Shown: positions 35,801 to 47,784 of the stretch, one piece after another
Layout: the number at the start of each line of letters is the position of its first letter
Position numbering within the stretch: the stretch's first letter is position 1
Origin: Chromobotia macracanthus
Taxonomy: Eukaryota; Chordata; Actinopteri; Cypriniformes; Botiidae
DNA length: 64,000 nucleotides
Assembly: GCA_036877525.1 (NCBI GenBank)
Contig: JAZGTH010000158.1
Span: forward strand, 186,001-250,000
Direction of reading: 5' to 3'
Program-made: the position numbers and the translations under genes
Notes under the pieces: model-generated
Databases searched by the model: none
What the model was told of the DNA's origin: nothing
Seen by the model: only the letters and a program-made list of their open reading frames with translations

Positions 35801-38800
35801 CCCTCAGGCACTGATGTTTATTGTTTAGATATCACCTGTCTTTTTTACACATGCATTTCAGAAGCATACCCATATTTCTCACCTCTCTAAGGTTACACAG
35901 GAAAATTGTGAGACAGTCTGACTGAATTTTTCAGCAGATAGGGTTTTCCACAATGAAACCTGTTTCTGTACAGTAAACCTTTAGGTGTAATATTACAGTT
36001 TTTTCAACGTTTGTGTATCACTGGCCATGTTTAGGAAGTGATACTATAATAATCTTCTTTTATTTTCTCATGAAGCACTGTAGCCTCTCTTGTGTAACTG
36101 ATGCTTTGGTTGAATTTCAGTTAACTGAATGTACCACTAGAGGCAATATTGTGAAAGAGTGCACGGCCCCTGTGAGCCTGTAGAATGATCTTTCATGTCT
36201 CAGACCTAGAGACATGATATCTTGGGCTGAGATTTCAATGCCACCACTCTAGTTTAAAAAAAAAGTGATGATATTGGCTAAACCCTTTAACCAGATGTGA
36301 CATTATAACAAGAACGTAAGGATACCGTAGGGTGTTTTTCTTTCAGTCTGTAATTTTTTGTGTTTTAATGTGCTAGTACTACTCTGTGCCCTATGTTCAG
36401 GCAGTATTTGTTATCACACAGATGGCCTTATTTCAGTGGTGATCATCCATAGCCTGTCAGGTCAAAACACACATTCTGCTCATTGCTGTAACCCACTCGG
36501 CTCACCCACCCACCCACTAGCCAGCAGTCACTTAATCTCTCAGATGTCCTTTAACCTCTTGTGGTATTTCTGTTCCCTTCTACTGCTTTAAATATTGTCC
36601 ATTCATATTTAATAGAACACTTTTTACCTCATGTTGTGCATTTATTTTTTGTTTCTCTTCCTCCTCATCTTTGGCAATTGGTCTCCTTTACTATGTCCAT
36701 TAACACCTTGGTTCCAAACACGAAAGCCCCTTGAAAGTGATTAGTGGCTATTCCATTACCCTGCCAGTCATTTTAGGACTGAGCATTAAAACATAATCAC
36801 TTATGCACTGAGAGAAAAGAGCCTCTGCTTACAGAGTAAGTAATGTTTAGTTTAAATTGCACTATTTAATGACATCTTTATTTAGTTCACATATTTAGCT
36901 CTTAAATTATTAACCTTTTATTTTTTTTTTATTGTGTAATTTTGTTACCCATTTCCTTATTATTTCCTTTTTTTACATTTTATCTAAATTATTTCTTTTT
37001 GCTGTTTATTTTATTTCCATTTTTTAATTTTATTCAACCCATGCACAAAATACCTTATGTCCTGATAGAGAAAAGAAGTCTCCTTATCTCATAATATTTA
37101 ACAAACATCACCTTCTTTTAAAGTGCTCTGATGCCTGTTCTCAACCAACATGTGTTTTTGGGACATACAAGCAGATCTGCTAATGAGTTTACAAGATCAG
37201 GTTTCTCTAGAAAACAATATTTGTTTTCAGGGTGTTTTTTTGTGTTTGACAGAACATCTGCTTCTCAGACCACTTTGAGATCCCTCTTGCCTTGTTGGCC
37301 ACATTTTTATAGTCCAAATGTACTGCGTTTTATTATGATGAATAACTATGCTGCAGCCGGCACATTGCATCACTCTGTTGTTAATCTAAACCTAATTGTT
37401 GTGGAGGGACACTAACAGTCTGTCTTTGTGTAACTGAATGTCATCCATATGTGGATGTTATAGAAAACAGTGAGAAGGATGTCTGTAATTAGTTTGTTAA
37501 TATAGTGAATACATGCATTTCTTACATTCTTTGTTTCTCAAAAAGACACAAAATTTGTCTCTTAATGAAGCAAGTTCATAAAAAATTTGTAACATATCCC
37601 AGAATGTGTAAGGAAAAAGCCATAAGGGTAGAGTATCCCAATCCACACCATCTCAGACCTGCCTTTGACTTTTGTCCTATTGGTTGTTTACTTCCAAACA
37701 TTAACACTCTCTCAAAGTAAACCACTGTGTCCAAAAAGGAGGGAAATATATCGTTTATGTCTTTGTTTATTATTTCTGCCTGTTCCTGTGTTAGCTTGTG
37801 ACTGTGATTTTGTGTGTGTGTGTGTGCGCGTGAGGGAGATTGAATGTGTATATTGAGTTAGTTGTAATAGGGCTGTGGGCTACTCAGTCTGTTTAAATAG
37901 CGAATTTGTTTTCACAATAACACACTGGCACATGCAAAGATGGCTTGAGAGCACAGAACAGTACACAGAACAGAATAATCATAAAGGCATATAATCCTTA
38001 CCACCACAGACTGTCATTGCTACTTTTTAAAATGAAAGCTGTTGGGTTTTCCCCTAATGAAAGAAAATTAGAAAATCCAGTCTTTTGACCTTCCAATTTT
38101 CCCTCTACTTCTCTTTCAATTTCAAGTTTCCTGTCATCCTTTTAAGTAACCATAAAACTGGCTAATGATGCAGAAGTTGCCTGCATTCTTAACACTTCAT
38201 CAAAAGAGCTGTGAAGCTTTATATGTTTTCATAATATGTGCAATTTAAGTCTGTGAGCTTTTTTAATTACAGTGCAGTTTAACTAAACATATATTTTCCT
38301 CCATGTTCAATTTCCATGATTTCGTTGAACCTAAATGGTTTAAAGAAGCATAGCAATGCTATATTTTTGTATTTTGTCTGTATGATTCTGCTTCACATGA
38401 ATTGACTGGACAGATTTACTGGACAGAACAGCCCATTTTAATTGAGTTACATTGTCTAGTTTTCCCCCATATCCACCACAGGTGTTCTCAGTCATTACAT
38501 AAAAGTCTTGTAAATGGTGACGAGCGCTCACCAGGAGTCCTCCCAAGTGAAGTATTGTACATTCTTCTTACCAGGTCTCAAACTCTGGTAACATCTTCCA
38601 TATGGATCCTGGTACCAGTGCCAGACAGACAAACACTTGTCAGAATTCCCTGCTTGCTCCTAAGTTTGATCAGTTTTGGATTTTGCCTTGTGGTTTTCTT
38701 TGCTTTGAATTCCATCTCTATTTTAGAAAACTGCCTACAAAGTGTGAAAAGTTCGGCTGGATTAACTTTATCAATTCCCTGCACTTAATGGAAAACCCCT

Positions 38801-39242
38801 GTGAAAGGACTTTGAAGTGTCACAGATGCTTTCCAAGGAAAACAGCCTCAGACCTTCTCACTGCAGCTCTCGAGGCAAAGCATTCCACCAACCACCTTTT
38901 TATTCTGCCGTTTCTCTTTTCTCAGACCAGCAGATACACCGCAAAGTATTTAGGGTTACCGTTGAATTGCCAATGACACAACATTGGCCCGATGAAAAGG
39001 CTTGTTTTGGGAGGGCAACTGAGACAGAGGTTGCTAAGATATCTGCTAGGTGTAGACTTTCTTGGAAAAACATTGTGGAATTTGTACTATTTTTACTCAT
39101 TTTAAACTAACTAGATTTAGTGAACTTTCATACACATCAATTGCAATTGAATTGCATACTAAAACAATATTGTCAAGGTGCTCCATCAGATCTGAGCCCC
39201 TCCCTTTTTGCACATTTAAACCCACACTGCATGTCTTTCCAG

Positions 39243-39338
39243 CACGATGTGTCACAGAGTTTGCTGAGGGCAGCACTGGACAGGGTGGTGCAGGAGTGTG
39301 TGAGTGGACATCAACATCTGTTCAGAGACGCTGATGAG
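39243..39338 (+). pseudogene. srbd1: srbd1 exon G (HDVSQ), 11-bp deletion
   Basis: Acceptor tctttccag, donor AG|gtaggg. Starts HDVSQSLLRAALD, RVVQECV, the conserved helix of SRBD1/Tex. After ECV the family has about four more residues then VDINICSE; here VDINICSETLM appears in another frame directly after ECV. The exon is 96 bp against 107 expected, consistent with an 11-bp deletion near 39301. The shifted frame is in phase with exon H. Confidence 0.88.
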
Positions 39339-40823
39339 GTAGGGCCAAATACTTTCCAGCGGCAGTCACAACACGGTAACTTCTCACTCGCCTCCGCACT
39401 ACTGCTTAACGCTGTGTTTAGTCTGACACTCTACACATCACACACACACTCAAAAGCATGTGCCGTTTTTCACATGCCCGCTACACACAAACATTGTGAT
39501 CTACATACACAAACATTACTGTTCCCAAACATATTCTCAAATTGAGATATATAGCCTCCGATATTAGTCACATAAACTTACAGAAACATTCAAATGCACA
39601 TACAATGAAAGTAAATCTACTAGCTGCTCTGCCTAATTTCTTGTAGGATTTTGTGAGAAATTCTCTATGGTAAATGTGGCATGGAACACATTTATGGAAT
39701 GAAACCGGGTTCGTTTCTACATGCCACTCAATGCACTTTAGAAATGTTAGTTTTCATTTGCACAGTTTATTCTCGAGTCCCACACTCAACACTTTAGAGG
39801 TTAGTGTGTATACATAAGTACATTTAAAATAGTTGATGAAGGCGGACAGACTTTTATCTTTCATCGATACACTAAATTTAAGATGCATGTAAGCATTAGG
39901 TTGAAATGCAACTGCTGTAGTTAACTCTCTGGGCTTTTGAATTATTGCACACATACATACATCACTATTGTGAGCTGGAAAGCTGTGCAGTGGCATTATG
40001 AAGGCAGAGTTAATGCTAGTGAGGTAGACTGGGATCAGGTCATCTGTTTACCTGACTTTAAATGAGCTCTTAGACGAAGTGTTCATGGCTCCAGTATTAT
40101 TTGCCCCTTATTTATATGCAGTGACATATAGTGTTTTTATAGCTGCTTTGGGGGAGCCACCACTTCGAATTGCCCGTACTGTGTTGCAAAAACTTCTCAA
40201 TGCCTGTCTGTGTTTTGTATGAAAAGGTCAAAAAGATTACGAGATCTTAGGCGGCCATTTGGTAATTCTTCTGGAAAATGTTCACGAATTTTACTAATAT
40301 CTGACTTCACATTTGTGAATATGTAGGGATTACATCAGTTTGAAAAGGAATTTCCATGCACGGCCTTGGGTGGACTTCTAAGTATTTTTGTTTTTCTATC
40401 CAAGATGTGTGGTTAATGGAGGGTATTGGCATATGAAGCATATGACTAATTCCAAACACAAACAGCAGTTGAATCCATGCAGTTAAGCAGGAAGATATGA
40501 GGGGTTTAGGATTTTTGAACAGAATATGTCACATCTCTCCTCAAGAATCACTCAGATCCTGTTGCAAACTTAGATACGACATTTTATTGCATACAGAATG
40601 GAATGTTATATTTTGGAAATGACATTACTGGAGAAACAGTAAAAACAACAGCTTATAACAATTATAACGTTCAGTAAATCTAGAACAAAAGCTGGAAATC
40701 TGAGCTGGAAAAGTTCTAGAAAATTCACAAAAGAGAGATAAGCAAAACAGAGACACAAACAGAATACACTTTTATCTTAAATGTTCATGTAGGTTTTGTC
40801 AGTTGTGTGTTTTGTGCTTTCAG
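39339..40823 (+). other. srbd1 remnant intron
   Basis: AT-rich, CA-rich near 39430-39520. No gene or clear transposon was seen. Confidence 0.6.
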
Positions 40824-40992
40824 GCCCGTAGCAGGTCTGAATGCAGGGTGAGCTCGCAATGTCATGGAGTAGAGAGAAAAGAATGGACCTTTTCTCAACA
40901 GAGAACAGCTAAACTTGGTGTAAGGCCTGGGCCTTAAGAGCTTTCAGCAGTGTGCTGGCTTCATCAGGATCAACCCTGAGACAGGGTTGCAG
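40824..40992 (+). pseudogene. srbd1: srbd1 exon H (helix-hairpin-helix), three premature stops
   Basis: Acceptor gtgctttcag, donor CAG|gtacaa; 169 bp. In a single continuous frame it reads VAGLNAG, TGA (40849), ARNVME, TAG (40870, where the family has Trp), REKNGPFLNREQLNLV, TAA (40921, family Lys), GLGLKSFQQCAGFIRIN. LNxxxAxNIxxWREKNGPF...KGLGPKSFQQCAGF is the helix-hairpin-helix DNA/RNA-binding region of SRBD1. Three nonsense changes in an otherwise well-kept exon are decisive evidence of pseudogenisation. Confidence 0.93.
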
Positions 40993-41282
40993 GTACAATT
41001 CTCACCCTCATGTGAGTACAGACCAGTGTCAGAGCACTGGTACATGTTCTTGTACCAACCCACCTTTATTTCATCTACTGTGTGATTCTTCGGTGGCATA
41101 GGTCTTTTTTATAATGTAAAATGATTTGACTTATACATTCTTTTACAACTTCTTTCATGTTACTACATGCTTTATGTATACTACATTATATACTACATTC
41201 ATGATAACCTGACTGCAGCATTCTTAAATGCTTGACATCAATTTCAGACGTTTCACTGTGTTTTTGTACTTGTGTTATGCAG

Positions 41283-41426
41283 TTACAACCCAGAAGGAAA
41301 CAAAAACTCGATGTTCCTCAGAAACAGACCGTTTAAGAAAAGTTAAGGCCTCTGGTAGCATCTCTAACCAGTTTACCCACTGGACCAAACTTGCATCCAC
41401 CCAGAATCCTACAGTATCACCCTGAG
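41283..41426 (+). pseudogene. srbd1: srbd1 exon I (PLDQTCIHPESY), frameshifted
   Basis: Acceptor gtgttatgcag, donor CTGAG|gtgagc. The 3' part reads PLDQTCIHPESYSITL, a near-invariant SRBD1/Tex stretch, ending in phase with exon J. Entering in phase from exon H, the frame is LQPRRKQKLDVPQKQTV and then TAA, so at least one indel separates the two halves. Confidence 0.85.
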
Positions 41427-44400
41427 GTGAGCACAGAGCTCTCCATTAAATTAATGCATTACTCCGCCGCTGCAGACGATCATCGGATCTGCTTAAGGAC
41501 TGACCCGAGCAGTAGCGTGTCCATGTTTACATCAAGTGGCAGCATCTGGTCCTGCGTTGCCTGGTGCGAGAGGGCTGTGCTGCAAGCTGCTGCCACTTAT
41601 ATGAAAAGCACATTCAGCATGTGCTCAGGACTCTGACAGTGAGTAAAGCTCTCCCTGCAGCTGTGCTACTCAAGTCTGTTTAGACTACTCCAATCTGACA
41701 CTTGTGCCTGTTGCTTCCAGAAGATGTGTGCACGGATGCCCTGTGGTTTGGATGCTTCTGCGTGCATAACAGCTGTGAGTTAAATCAAAATCGGGACATG
41801 TGAAAGATGTTTTTTGTTTTTTTTATCTATATGAACTGAGCACAGCAATCTGATTCAGTGGATTTTGGAGGATTCATTGCTGAATGGCAACTATAATTTA
41901 GGAAAAAGACATTCATTTATGGCCTGTTACTGATTTCTTTCATTTCCACTGAACAAGAGCTCCTATTCTGGTGTTAGATGTAGTGCAGTGTGTGCACTAA
42001 TGCGGATAAGCTTCATTTGTCACTGTATTACATGCAAATAATTTGTGTGAACTGATATGCGTGTAAATACAGTTTACAGGGCCCCAAGGTCTGAAACTAC
42101 TTTGAAATACATTGCTTTTTTGGCAGAGGGGGATATATAGAAAGTTTTATTTTTTAAATTGAGAGGAAATTGGGGTTTTTTTGCAATGTGACAATATAAG
42201 CAAATCTGTGACACTGTGAAAGTTGCAGAAAAGGTAATGTCTTTTTACAAAAGATCAGATTTCCTTGCTTCCATTGTAGCATATACTTGCTTAACTCTGT
42301 GGGAAATCTCGGATCATTAGGTTTTGCACAAACTTGTGGAGTCCATGCCAGCTCAAGTTCATGCTGTCATTAAATCAAAAGGAGCCATGCCAAATACTTA
42401 TAAACTAAGAGATTCAAATGTATCTCTCAATTAAGCTTTGCAAAAACATTGTAATGCAAAATTAAAGCATTTTCACGGACAGTCTCAGACTTTTGGACCC
42501 CACTGTATATGCAGTCTGCATGTGTGACCCATGTGTAAGTATGTGCATGTTTCCGTCCACCAGTTCACTGCTCAATCTGTCGTTAGAGGCGCCTGCAGGG
42601 GTCAGAGGTCTAATAAAGCCACTTAGGGGCATGGAGTGGGGAATAATCACCCTGTTATATCCTCCCTCCTCTACTCTCCTTCTGTTTGTTTTTATTTCTC
42701 TCCGTTAGGCTTCATTTCCGACTAAACCAGGCAGAAAAGCCTCACTTGCAGTCCCCTGTATTATCACCATGCTCTATCGTTACCAAATGCTGCGCTAATG
42801 GATGTTGCTCCACTCCAATTGTCATCGTGAGCCCAGGCATATTTTTTTTGGAGTAACAGGAATTGATTAAACATGGCCACCAGCAGTGTTGACTTGGTAA
42901 TGTAGCGGCCAGCTAATGTAGCGGCCTTAAAACAAGGGTTTCTAGGGGGCTTGGGAGGAATTCTGGGTATTGCTAAAAAATGTATCAAATATGTTGCAAG
43001 CTTCAGACAGAGATGGAATCATGAGGGTAATGATGCGAGCAGAACATCTGAGCAATGGATTTATAATGATGATGACAAGCTTGACGGATTCCCAACAATC
43101 TGTAACCCATTTCTGAACTGGGTTCATCACTTGTGTCCTCTGATTCACCAGCTCACTCTTATTCCCTCACATATTATTGAGTACAGACAGCCCATCTCCC
43201 ATTTCACTTCCTCTCAGTCACTGCCACATTCATTCCAGCTTTTAAATATGGGTGGGATCCAACATCTATTCACTATTGCAATTCTTTCTCAAAAGATTTA
43301 GGGTCCATACACAAAAATTCATAACTAATTTCAACACATTTTTAATAATGCTGGTTATTGAGAATTGTACACAGAACACAATACATTACAGATTGAGATG
43401 GGGCCATGGTATGTACATCCCTGCAAAAAATGCCGCAATATATCACATTCTCTGAGGTTGAACATTCCTGCGCTGATTGACAGTGACAAATTTAAGTGCA
43501 TTCTGATGCCCGATATGCCTCTGATATTGGGTTATTGTACCATTTATTCAGTTGTTTTGGCTGGTCAGAGCAGATGTAGTGTGAGCTTTATCTAAAATAT
43601 TTACACAGAAATTGGAAACAAAAAATTCAGTAATTAAATAGAATTTAAATAACATATGTAATGAAAACTTGTTAGCATCAGGAATTGGTTTGTCCACGTT
43701 AGTGTCCGATGTTGAAGTCAGTACAGAAGGTGGCTTAAATCAGCCACAAATTTTGTATGTGAAAACACAGCTTGTCTTCCTCCATTTTGTGAGTGATTTT
43801 GTTGCACGATAGGCGCTTTGCGAAGCGTGGGCCAGCAGACGGTAATGGTGGATCATGTTGCTCTAATGTGATGAACTTGATATCCTAAGCCCCACCACTT
43901 GGAATCACTTCCCACACATACACACACAAATACACATTCACAATACACAGTGTTGACCCCCTGATCGATGATCTGTAGAATATAAGTATTAGCTGGTGTT
44001 CGTTTTATTGTAAACCCTCTCTGGATATGTAAATAATCTCCAAAATATCACTATTTCATTAATAGAATATTCAAGGTTACTTTAAACAAATGCCACTTAA
44101 AAAGCTCAGTTTTGTTTTAAATAATTCGGTTTATTTGCCAGCTAAACTTTCATTGTTTTTCTTTTCATTTATACACACTAATTGTTATGTAGTAACATAA
44201 TCTCAGCTCTCAAGTCAAGAGTTGTTTATAGATCCCACATCCAGCACAAAAACAGCAGCATTCTGGTGGAAAAGATGTATCAGAGTTATTGTCGTGTAAT
44301 TATGGTAATTTTGACATGATGTGAATGTCGCATTCGTTCAAACTGATTTTTCTGCCTGAACAAAAACTGTTTTAGTTGAGAATTGATAACAAATGTCACC

Positions 44401-45763
44401 AGATTTTACCTTCTTACATTTTAATGATAAAAAATGTATTTCAGGGGACCACACACTGAAGTAACCTCATTGTGTCTGGATAGCTTCTATCTCTACGGCC
44501 ACCCAGTAGCTTGCGATATGTGTGGAACCAGGGCCTCCTCTGTGCTGTATCTCAGCAGAGCTGCTTTTCATTATGCCCAGAGAATAAGGCAGACTCTGCG
44601 CTTCCCGAACCAAAAAAACAGCAGCCCTAGTACCCCCTAAACACTAACACACCAGAGGGAAACATAAGCCTAGCTGAGCCCCCCTCCAGAAATCTGAGCC
44701 CTCGGGCCAATCACCCACCACCACCACCACACAGTTTAGCTGTTCATAAATCACTCAGAGTTCATCTCTCTCTCTCTTCCTCTTTTTTCTCTCCTTCTGC
44801 CCACTCTGGCACTGCTGAGGGACAGCTGGAGAGAGGCACAGTGTCCCTTAAGAATATCACGGTAATCTTGTGAGGACCGCTGAAGGATGATATGTACTGT
44901 AGTTACTTTTGGATAGCATGAGCGCTTGAGTCATTTGTTGAAATTGGTACAAGTACTGAGCACAGGTATATGTTTGAGAAACATTTAAATGCAGGTGTTG
45001 TCAGGACATTGAGGGCTTGTGCCCGAGTAAGAGAATATGTGCTATGAAATTTGATTTCCACGATTTGTCAGTACGGCTGGATTGTTGCTGTTGCTCTTTC
45101 CCTGTGGGCTGCAAAACATGCAACATCTCTTGAATTACCCAGTTCTGCAGCTCTTGTTGAATTACTGAAAATTCTGCATTGACCTGCAAGGCGAGCTGGA
45201 ATTCATCAGCTGTATGTGTGTGTCTGTTACTCTTTGCATTTTCATCACCTCATAACTCCAAGACCCAACAAAGAGAGTCTGTGTTTATTTTTGTGTTTCA
45301 CGAGTACCAGTTCTGCTCTAGAATTGTTAAAGTATAGAATTAATAGAGTTGGTTATTTCAAAGTAATGAAAGGCATTGGACTTCTGTATTATCTCAGATT
45401 ACTAATGAAAATGTATTGATTATGTACTGCTAACAATATTGGTGGTGTCTGCTAGGGCAAGTGTTAGGGTTTGTTAACCCCCTAAGAAGTATTAAGTATT
45501 AACCTTCTGTACATCCCATTTACACATCCCATTTGGGTTACATCCCATTCCACATTGTTTGTGCTGGAGACACTAATCATACCCTAAATCTTACAGTTTG
45601 TTGGGGAATGGTGTGCTATTTCTTTTCAAAGAGACCAGATTAATGATTTTCATTAGGTTGCATGATAAAACAGGCAAAAAATCCATTAGACATACATTGG
45701 GACCAAGGCCATATCTAAGGAACAAAATATAGAGACGGGGGGGACTTTGGACTTGTAATCAGT

Positions 45764-45860
45764 CACCTAGCAACACCTTGGCAACCACCCACAACATTTA
45801 GAAACTGTATAGTAATCTGCTAATCACTGCTCAGAACACCATAAATGCATAGCCCTGGAA
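45764..45860 (-). repeat. GTTGCTAGG-type degenerate repeat, copy 1
   Basis: On the minus strand reads ggttgccaaggtgttgctag, a motif also found at 57361-57450, where it is on the plus strand. Confidence 0.5.
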
Positions 45861-45884
45861 ACATAAAAATCTAGTTTGTTTAGA

Positions 45885-45965
45885 AATGCCTTTCAAAAAT
45901 GCTTTTAAAAGCTATGGTAAACTGTAATGCCTTTCAATGCTATCAAAAGCTATGGTAAACTGTAT
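45885..45965. repeat. Tandem duplication, about 40-bp unit
   Basis: Two copies that begin atgcctttcaa and end aaagctatggtaaactgta lie directly next to each other, the second slightly shorter. Confidence 0.85.
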
Positions 45966-46850
45966 TCCACATAATTTTTTTTTTTTTTTAGTACATAGCC
46001 AAGATAAGTGATGCAAAATTTCTCAGTCTAAGAGAAATCTTGCATCTCATTGCTGGGCTGTTGACTTGGATCTGCGATACGGGTAAGGGAACAGGCATCT
46101 ATAGCCACAGCTGCAGCAGTGTTTGTACACACACAGTTTAGAGTTACACATTACCCCATCAGCATCTCTCCTGTCAAATATACACTTTTTCAGGAGGGTG
46201 AGTTGGGAAGGAACACGATCTATATGTATGTGTATATACAGTATACACTGTCTGTGAGCTTGGGACAGTGTGAAATTGTCTGGGTACATACAAAATAGTG
46301 AGTGTGAGTTGATTTGACTTTTGCTGCTGCTGTCATGTCCCCTGTCTGCAGCAGGAAATGGGTGGGGCTTGAACCCACCTGCCCTGTCAGTCACACCGAG
46401 GACAGCTGCGTTGGCTGGCTGGCGTCAGGCTGTCACACCGACGGCCATCCATCAGCAAGCTAGCTCAGCATGTCCGCCTTCTGCCCTTGCCAAAACTCAC
46501 ATTCCAGTAATACCCTGAACCCCAGAATTCCTCTACCACCTCTGGACAGCTTGACCTCCCTCTTAGTCCCTGCCACAGGCTTGTTGCACACCCCAGGACA
46601 TAATCTACCATTTGTCACAGTATAGATTATACTGCCCATTTGAATTGTGCTTTGGATAGAAAGTATGATTTGGGAACAAATTTTGAGATTTTATAGAGGC
46701 ACTATGTGAGATAATGGAATGACCTTGGGTCAATATATACTATTCACTTATCTATGAGTGTTCACAGCCTTCAAAGTGATTTGTGTCTTGGACTAGGGTA
46801 AAATTTGAATAGCAGTTAATGTATAATTCATATCATCATAATTTTATACT

Positions 46851-46853
<3 letters not shown>

Positions 46854-46931
<78 letters not shown>
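46854..46931. repeat. Long (TA)n microsatellite
   Basis: Perfect AT dinucleotide run of about 78 bp. Confidence 0.97.
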
Positions 46932-46933
<2 letters not shown>

Positions 46934-47634
46934 TAATATTAATTTATATTCTCTAGTCATTTTTGTTGTTGTATAGGCCAGAATAGGGCTGGAGTCTAAG
47001 TACTTCATCACTGTTAAAATTCATGGTCATTAATATATAACCTCATCTTGAGCCAGAGCTTGTGGCTTATGCCAAGTAAGTGGCTCTGTCTGGATCTTTT
47101 GTGACAAATGTGTTTGGTCTGTAAGAGACTGTTCCTACTTCACTGCTCCGACCTCAGCACAAACTTTCACAATTCAAATGTATGACTCTTGCAAAGCAGT
47201 TAGATTTATGGAAGGAGACAGAGTCTTCATCTCTGGGACTCTAGAAATCAAGATTTAGGGCATAATTAGTCTCACCTCCCTCCCCTATCTTCCTCCTCAC
47301 ACAGCCTTTCGTCTCCTCCACTCTGTGTGTCGGCCTTTAGGCTCCTCACCGGCGTCGGAGGAGTTCCTCCACGTGTACCGGGCTCTGGGAAGGAACATTA
47401 AAAAGCCATTCATTAAGACACCACCTCTCATGGACCTCAGCAGACCTCTCTATCGTAGCAAAGCATCTAAATCTAGCGTGTGTGTTTCTATGTGCAGTTT
47501 CTGAACAGGATAAGCTTACAGAAGCCACACAAAGGTTTCATATGAAATATTCCACCTGTGCTTATTAAATTTTTTGTCATTTATTTCTGCACCAGCCACT
47601 ATTATAATTTATAGCTCTTTCTCTCGTACTCCAG

Positions 47635-47784
47635 GTTCTTGTCTCAAATGGGGACAGTTTGGATCAGCTGGGCAGTTCTGCACTTAGTCACAGAGTTAAG
47701 AGCAGTTTGAGAGACGTGGTCTGGATGTCTTGAGACACTACAGCTTATTGTGGATGGACTCACCCAGCCACCTGGTTTTGAAAT
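47635..47784 (+). pseudogene. srbd1: srbd1 exon J (FLS...LQLIVDGL), frameshifted, donor lost
   Basis: Acceptor gtactccag; the split Arg joins exon I in phase and gives FLSQMG. A 1-bp loss shifts the frame to SLDQLGSSALSHRVKSSL (family GGTLYEVGKPEMQQKINSFL), and a second shift gives ETLQLIVDGLTQPPGFE near the 3' end. No GT donor is found after GFE, where the family intron starts, so the end is approximate. Confidence 0.8.

Larger units (their letters stand above)
26281..39242 (+). other. srbd1 remnant intron, about 13 kb, with a missing exon
   Basis: The short exon expected between AGASIYS and HDVSQ was not recognised. The interval holds a hAT relic inside a MITE (29681-30506), a degraded MITE (32793-32897) and a possible retroelement fragment near 30880-31290 (gcaggcaggacacaagg, cggttctgtgtgaac). 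The rest is AT-rich with short GC-richer patches. Confidence 0.6.
41427..47634 (+). other. srbd1 remnant intron, 6.2 kb
   Basis: Contains GC-richer blocks at about 42560-42660, 44440-44640 and 46330-46620 that may be conserved elements, a GTTGCTAGG-type repeat (45764-45860), a 40-bp tandem duplication (45885-45965), a long TA microsatellite (46854-46931) and an open stretch at 47341-47503 that I could not assign. Confidence 0.55.

Noticed and set aside
39120..39545. 141-codon plus-strand frame
   Set aside because: It reads through srbd1 exon G in one of its frames and then into the intron; only 39243-39338 is exon.
46047..46394. 115-codon minus-strand frame and an overlapping plus-strand frame over 46321-46518
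   Set aside because: Both strands are open because the block is GC-rich; no motif, splice signal or family resemblance was seen.
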